In this document: one piece after another, positions 60,639-64,000 of the stretch
How the letters are laid out: each line of letters starts with the position of its first letter
Numbering within the stretch: position 1 is the stretch's first letter
Origin: Phyllobacterium bourgognense
GTDB taxonomy: Bacteria > Pseudomonadota > Alphaproteobacteria > Rhizobiales > Rhizobiaceae
Reading direction: 5' to 3'
DNA length: 64,000 nt
Assembly: GCF_003337575.1 (NCBI RefSeq)
Contig: NZ_QPJM01000003.1
Location: 328,069 to 392,068, forward strand
Notes under the pieces: model-generated
What the model saw: the letters and a program-made list of their open reading frames with translations, nothing else
The model's database searches: none
Told to the model about the DNA's origin: nothing
Made by a program: the position numbers and the translations under genes

Positions 60639-60671
60639 TTGCGAAAACATTAGTCCCAGAGGCACCATATC

Positions 60672-62759
60672 ATGGCTCGCGAATATAAAATCGAAGACTA
60701 CCGGAATTTCGGTATCATGGCGCACATCGACGCCGGCAAGACCACGACTACCGAGCGTATTCTTTATTACACCGGCAAGTCGCACAAGATCGGTGAAGTC
60801 CACGATGGTGCCGCAACCATGGACTGGATGGAGCAGGAGCAGGAGCGTGGCATCACGATCACGTCAGCTGCCACCACGACCTTCTGGAAGGGCCGTGACG
60901 GCAAGATGCGCCGTTTCAACATCATCGATACGCCTGGCCACGTCGACTTCACCATTGAAGTAGAGCGTTCGCTGCGCGTTCTCGATGGCGCGATTGCGCT
61001 TCTCGATGCCAATGCCGGTGTCGAGCCGCAGACTGAAACCGTTTGGCGTCAGGCTGAGAAGTATCATGTTCCGCGCATGATCTTCGTCAACAAGATGGAC
61101 AAGACCGGCGCCGATTTCTATCGCTGCGTCGAGATGGTCAAGACCCGTCTTGGTGCCAAGGCTCTCGTCATGCAGTTGCCGATCGGCGCCGAGACAGAGT
61201 TCAAAGGCGTTGTCGATCTCATCGAGATGAAGGCACTTGTCTGGCGCGACGAACAGCTCGGCGCACAGTGGGACGTTGTTGAAATCCCTGCCGACCTCAA
61301 GGACCAGGCTGAAGAGTATCGCGAAAAGCTGATCGAGACTGCTGTAGAAGTCGATGAAGCTGCCACCGAGGCTTATCTCGAAGGCAACATGCCGGACAAT
61401 GACGCTCTGCGCGCTCTGATCCGCATCGGCACATGCCGCGTTGACTTCCATCCGGTGTTCTGCGGATCGGCTTTCAAGAACAAGGGCGTACAGCCTTTGC
61501 TTGACGGCGTTGTTGAATATCTGCCTTCGCCGGTAGACGTTCCTGCCATTAAGGGCATCGATCCGAAGACCGATGCGGAAACGACCCGCAAGTCGTCCGA
61601 CGACGAGCCGCTTTCCATGCTCGCCTTCAAGATCATGAACGATCCGTTCGTTGGTTCGCTGACTTTCTGCCGTATCTATTCCGGCAAGCTGACCAAGGGC
61701 ATTTCGCTCGACAATACAGTCAAGGAAAAGCGCGAACGTATCGGCCGCATGCTGCAGATGCATTCCAACTCGCGTGAAGACATCGAAGAAGCCTTTGCCG
61801 GCGACATCGTTGCTCTCGCAGGCCTCAAGGAAACCACAACGGGTGATACGCTTTGCGATCCGTTGAAGCCGGTTATCCTCGAGCGCATGGTATTCCCCGA
61901 GCCGGTTATCTCGATCTCGGTCGAGCCAAAAACCAAGGCCGACCAGGAAAAGATGGGCCTCGCGCTCAATCGTCTTGCTGCTGAAGATCCTTCATTCCGC
62001 GTTCGGACTGATGAAGAGTCCGGCCAGACCATCATCTCGGGCATGGGCGAACTTCATCTTGACATTCTCGTTGATCGTATGCGTCGCGAGTTCAAGGTCG
62101 AGGCAAATACCGGTAGCCCCCAGGTTGCCTACCGTGAATCGATCACCCGCAAGGCCGAGATCGACTACACCCACAAGAAGCAGTCCGGTGGTTCGGGTCA
62201 ATTCGCCCGCATCAAGGTTATCTTCGAGCCGCATGACGGCGACGATTTCATCTTCGAATCGAAGATCGTCGGCGGTGCGATTCCGAAGGAATACATCCCG
62301 GGTGTTGAAAAGGGTATCCAGAGCGTCATGGGTGCGGGTCCGCTCGCAGGCTTCCCGATGCTGGGCGTGAAAGCCACGCTGATCGACGGTGCATACCATG
62401 ATGTCGACTCGTCGGTTCTCGCCTTCGAAATCGCAGCTCGCGCTGCGTTCCGCGAAGGTGCGCAGAAGGCTGGTGCCCAGCTGCTCGAGCCGATCATGAA
62501 GGTCGAAGTCGTTACGCCTGAAGATTACGTCGGTGACGTGATTGGCGATCTGAACTCACGTCGTGGTCAGATCCTCGGTACGGAACCGCGTGGTATTGCG
62601 ACCGTCATCAATGCACAGGTGCCGCTGGCCAATATGTTTGGTTATGTGAGCAACCTGCGTTCGATGAGCCAGGGGCGTGCACAGTACACCATGCAGTTCG
62701 ATCACTATGAACCTGTACCGGCAGCAGTCGCGCAGGAAATTCAGAAGAAGTTTGCGTAA
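60672..62759 (+). CDS. fusA: Elongation factor G
   Basis: A 695-residue GTPase that drives translocation of tRNAs and mRNA. GTPase motifs [24 protein letters not shown] and [10 protein letters not shown] are intact, and the C-terminal domain IV block ([16 protein letters not shown]) is typical. ATG 60672 follows AGAGGCACC. tuf copy 2 follows 65 bases later. Confidence 0.98.
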   Translation: MAREYKIEDYRNFGIMAHIDAGKTTTTERILYYTGKSHKIGEVHDGAATMDWMEQEQERGITITSAATTTFWKGRDGKMRRFNIIDTPGHVDFTIEVERSLRVLDGAIALLDANAGVEPQTETVWRQAEKYHVPRMIFVNKMDKTGADFYRCVEMVKTRLGAKALVMQLPIGAETEFKGVVDLIEMKALVWRDEQLGAQWDVVEIPADLKDQAEEYREKLIETAVEVDEAATEAYLEGNMPDNDALRALIRIGTCRVDFHPVFCGSAFKNKGVQPLLDGVVEYLPSPVDVPAIKGIDPKTDAETTRKSSDDEPLSMLAFKIMNDPFVGSLTFCRIYSGKLTKGISLDNTVKEKRERIGRMLQMHSNSREDIEEAFAGDIVALAGLKETTTGDTLCDPLKPVILERMVFPEPVISISVEPKTKADQEKMGLALNRLAAEDPSFRVRTDEESGQTIISGMGELHLDILVDRMRREFKVEANTGSPQVAYRESITRKAEIDYTHKKQSGGSGQFARIKVIFEPHDGDDFIFESKIVGGAIPKEYIPGVEKGIQSVMGAGPLAGFPMLGVKATLIDGAYHDVDSSVLAFEIAARAAFREGAQKAGAQLLEPIMKVEVVTPEDYVGDVIGDLNSRRGQILGTEPRGIATVINAQVPLANMFGYVSNLRSMSQGRAQYTMQFDHYEPVPAAVAQEIQKKFA

Positions 62760-62824
62760 CCATAAGGTTGCGCGTGACAGTTGAAGTAAAGCCTGAGCAG
62801 GCGAACATATAACGGAGAGCTCAG

Positions 62825-64000
62825 ATGGCTAAGAGCAAGTTTGAACGTAACAAGCCGCACGTCAACATTGGCACGATTGGTCACGTTGACCATGGCAAGA
62901 CGTCGTTGACGGCCGCGATTACGAAGTATTTCGGTGAGTACAAGCCGTACGACCAGATTGACGCAGCGCCGGAAGAAAAGGCGCGCGGCATCACCATTTC
63001 GACGGCACACGTCGAATATGAGACGCCAGCCCGTCACTATGCGCACGTCGATTGCCCCGGCCACGCCGACTATGTGAAGAACATGATCACCGGCGCGGCG
63101 CAGATGGATGGCGCGATCCTGGTTGTTTCGGCTGCCGACGGCCCGATGCCGCAGACCCGCGAGCACATCCTGCTTGCCCGTCAGGTTGGCGTTCCGGCGA
63201 TTGTCGTGTTCCTGAACAAGGTCGACCAGGTTGACGATGCCGAGCTGCTCGAACTCGTCGAGCTCGAAGTACGCGAGCTTCTGTCGAAGTACGATTTCCC
63301 CGGCGACGACATTCCGATCGTCAAGGGTTCGGCTTTGGCAGCGCTCGAAGATTCCAACAAGGAAATCGGCGAAGACGCCGTTCGTGCCTTGATGGCGGAA
63401 GTCGACAAGTACATTCCGACGCCAGAGCGTCCGATCAACCTGCCGTTCCTGATGCCGATCGAAGACGTTTTCTCGATCTCGGGCCGTGGTACGGTTGTAA
63501 CGGGCCGCGTTGAACGCGGTATCGTCAAGGTTGGTGAAGAAGTCGAGATCATCGGCATCAAGCCGACGACGAAGACGACGGTGACCGGCGTCGAGATGTT
63601 CCGCAAGCTGCTCGACCAGGGCCAGGCCGGCGACAACATCGGTGCGCTGATCCGCGGCGTTGGCCGTGAAGACGTCGAGCGCGGCCAGATCCTTGCCAAG
63701 CCAGGTTCGGTCAAGCCGCACACCAAGTTCAAGGCAGAAGCCTATATCCTGACGAAGGACGAAGGTGGCCGTCACACGCCATTCTTCTCCAACTACCGTC
63801 CGCAGTTCTACTTCCGCACGACCGACGTGACGGGTGTTGTGACTTTGCCGGAAGGCACGGAAATGGTCATGCCCGGCGACAACATCGCAGTCGATGTGAC
63901 GCTGATCGTGCCGATCGCCATGGAAGAGAAGCTGCGCTTCGCTATCCGTGAAGGTGGCCGCACGGTTGGAGCAGGGATTGTTTCTTCGATTATCGAATAA
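62825..64000 (+). CDS. tuf: Elongation factor Tu, copy 2
   Basis: The second, protein-identical 391-residue EF-Tu, here as the last gene of the str operon as in most bacteria. ATG 62825 follows GGAGAGCTC. Base 62914 (C) is the only difference I found from copy 1. The stop TAA occupies the last three bases of the window, so the gene is complete. Confidence 0.98.
   Translation: MAKSKFERNKPHVNIGTIGHVDHGKTSLTAAITKYFGEYKPYDQIDAAPEEKARGITISTAHVEYETPARHYAHVDCPGHADYVKNMITGAAQMDGAILVVSAADGPMPQTREHILLARQVGVPAIVVFLNKVDQVDDAELLELVELEVRELLSKYDFPGDDIPIVKGSALAALEDSNKEIGEDAVRALMAEVDKYIPTPERPINLPFLMPIEDVFSISGRGTVVTGRVERGIVKVGEEVEIIGIKPTTKTTVTGVEMFRKLLDQGQAGDNIGALIRGVGREDVERGQILAKPGSVKPHTKFKAEAYILTKDEGGRHTPFFSNYRPQFYFRTTDVTGVVTLPEGTEMVMPGDNIAVDVTLIVPIAMEEKLRFAIREGGRTVGAGIVSSIIE

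Overview
The window (about 58% GC by eye) is chromosomal DNA from an alphaproteobacterium of the order Rhizobiales. The protein sequences and gene order (mrcA-prfB; a suf operon with two cysteine desulfurases; tRNA-Tyr/tRNA-Gly/tuf, tRNA-Trp/secE/nusG/rplKAJL/rpoBC, rpsL/rpsG/fusA/tuf) fit the Phyllobacteriaceae/Brucellaceae branch. Phyllobacterium or Ochrobactrum-like is my best guess at genus, and this is an inference from memory rather than a search result. Encoded CCA ends on the tRNAs and RF2 with programmed frameshifting also fit.

Layout. 1-11829: cell envelope and housekeeping genes: the 3' end of mrcA (PBP1A), prfB, a ParDE-type toxin-antitoxin pair, an M23 (LytM) peptidase, bcp, a large AsmA/DUF3971-like protein, tyrS, anmK and an alpha/beta hydrolase. 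11830-20405: the suf iron-sulfur cluster assembly operon (sufS2-sufB-orf68-sufC-sufD-sufS-sufT), preceded by a near-perfect palindrome that matches the Irr iron-control element. sufA lies nearby but is cut off from the operon by an opposite-strand gene for a secreted protein. 20429-24355: rhlE, nadK, two small conserved-looking genes and a 620-base non-coding stretch with several strong hairpins that may encode small RNAs.

24480-41015 is the accessory part: two carbohydrate-uptake and catabolism clusters. The first (24480-33568) has a GntR regulator, a CUT1 ABC importer with a divergent UgpC/MsmK-type ATPase, an HSL-type esterase, a TIM-barrel epimerase/lyase and two Gfo/Idh/MocA oxidoreductases. 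Its substrate is unknown, but the enzyme set is what an oxidise/eliminate-or-epimerise/reduce route for an acylated glycoside or anhydrosugar would need. The second (34347-41015) has an AraC regulator, a CUT2 ABC importer, a ribitol dehydrogenase very like the Klebsiella enzyme and an FGGY kinase. I read it as a ribitol to D-ribulose to D-ribulose-5-phosphate operon fed by an ABC importer.

41135-64000 is the translation and transcription core: tRNA-Thr, rlmB, tRNA-Tyr, tRNA-Gly, tuf copy 1, a periplasmic ClpP/crotonase-like protein, tRNA-Trp, secE, nusG, rplK, rplA, rplJ, rplL, rpoB, rpoC, two small non-core genes, then the str operon rpsL-rpsG-fusA-tuf copy 2. The window ends exactly at the stop codon of the second tuf. 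I could find only one difference (a synonymous base) between the two tuf genes, which lie 20,048 bases apart in the same orientation. I saw no prophage, insertion sequence, CRISPR array or rRNA gene.
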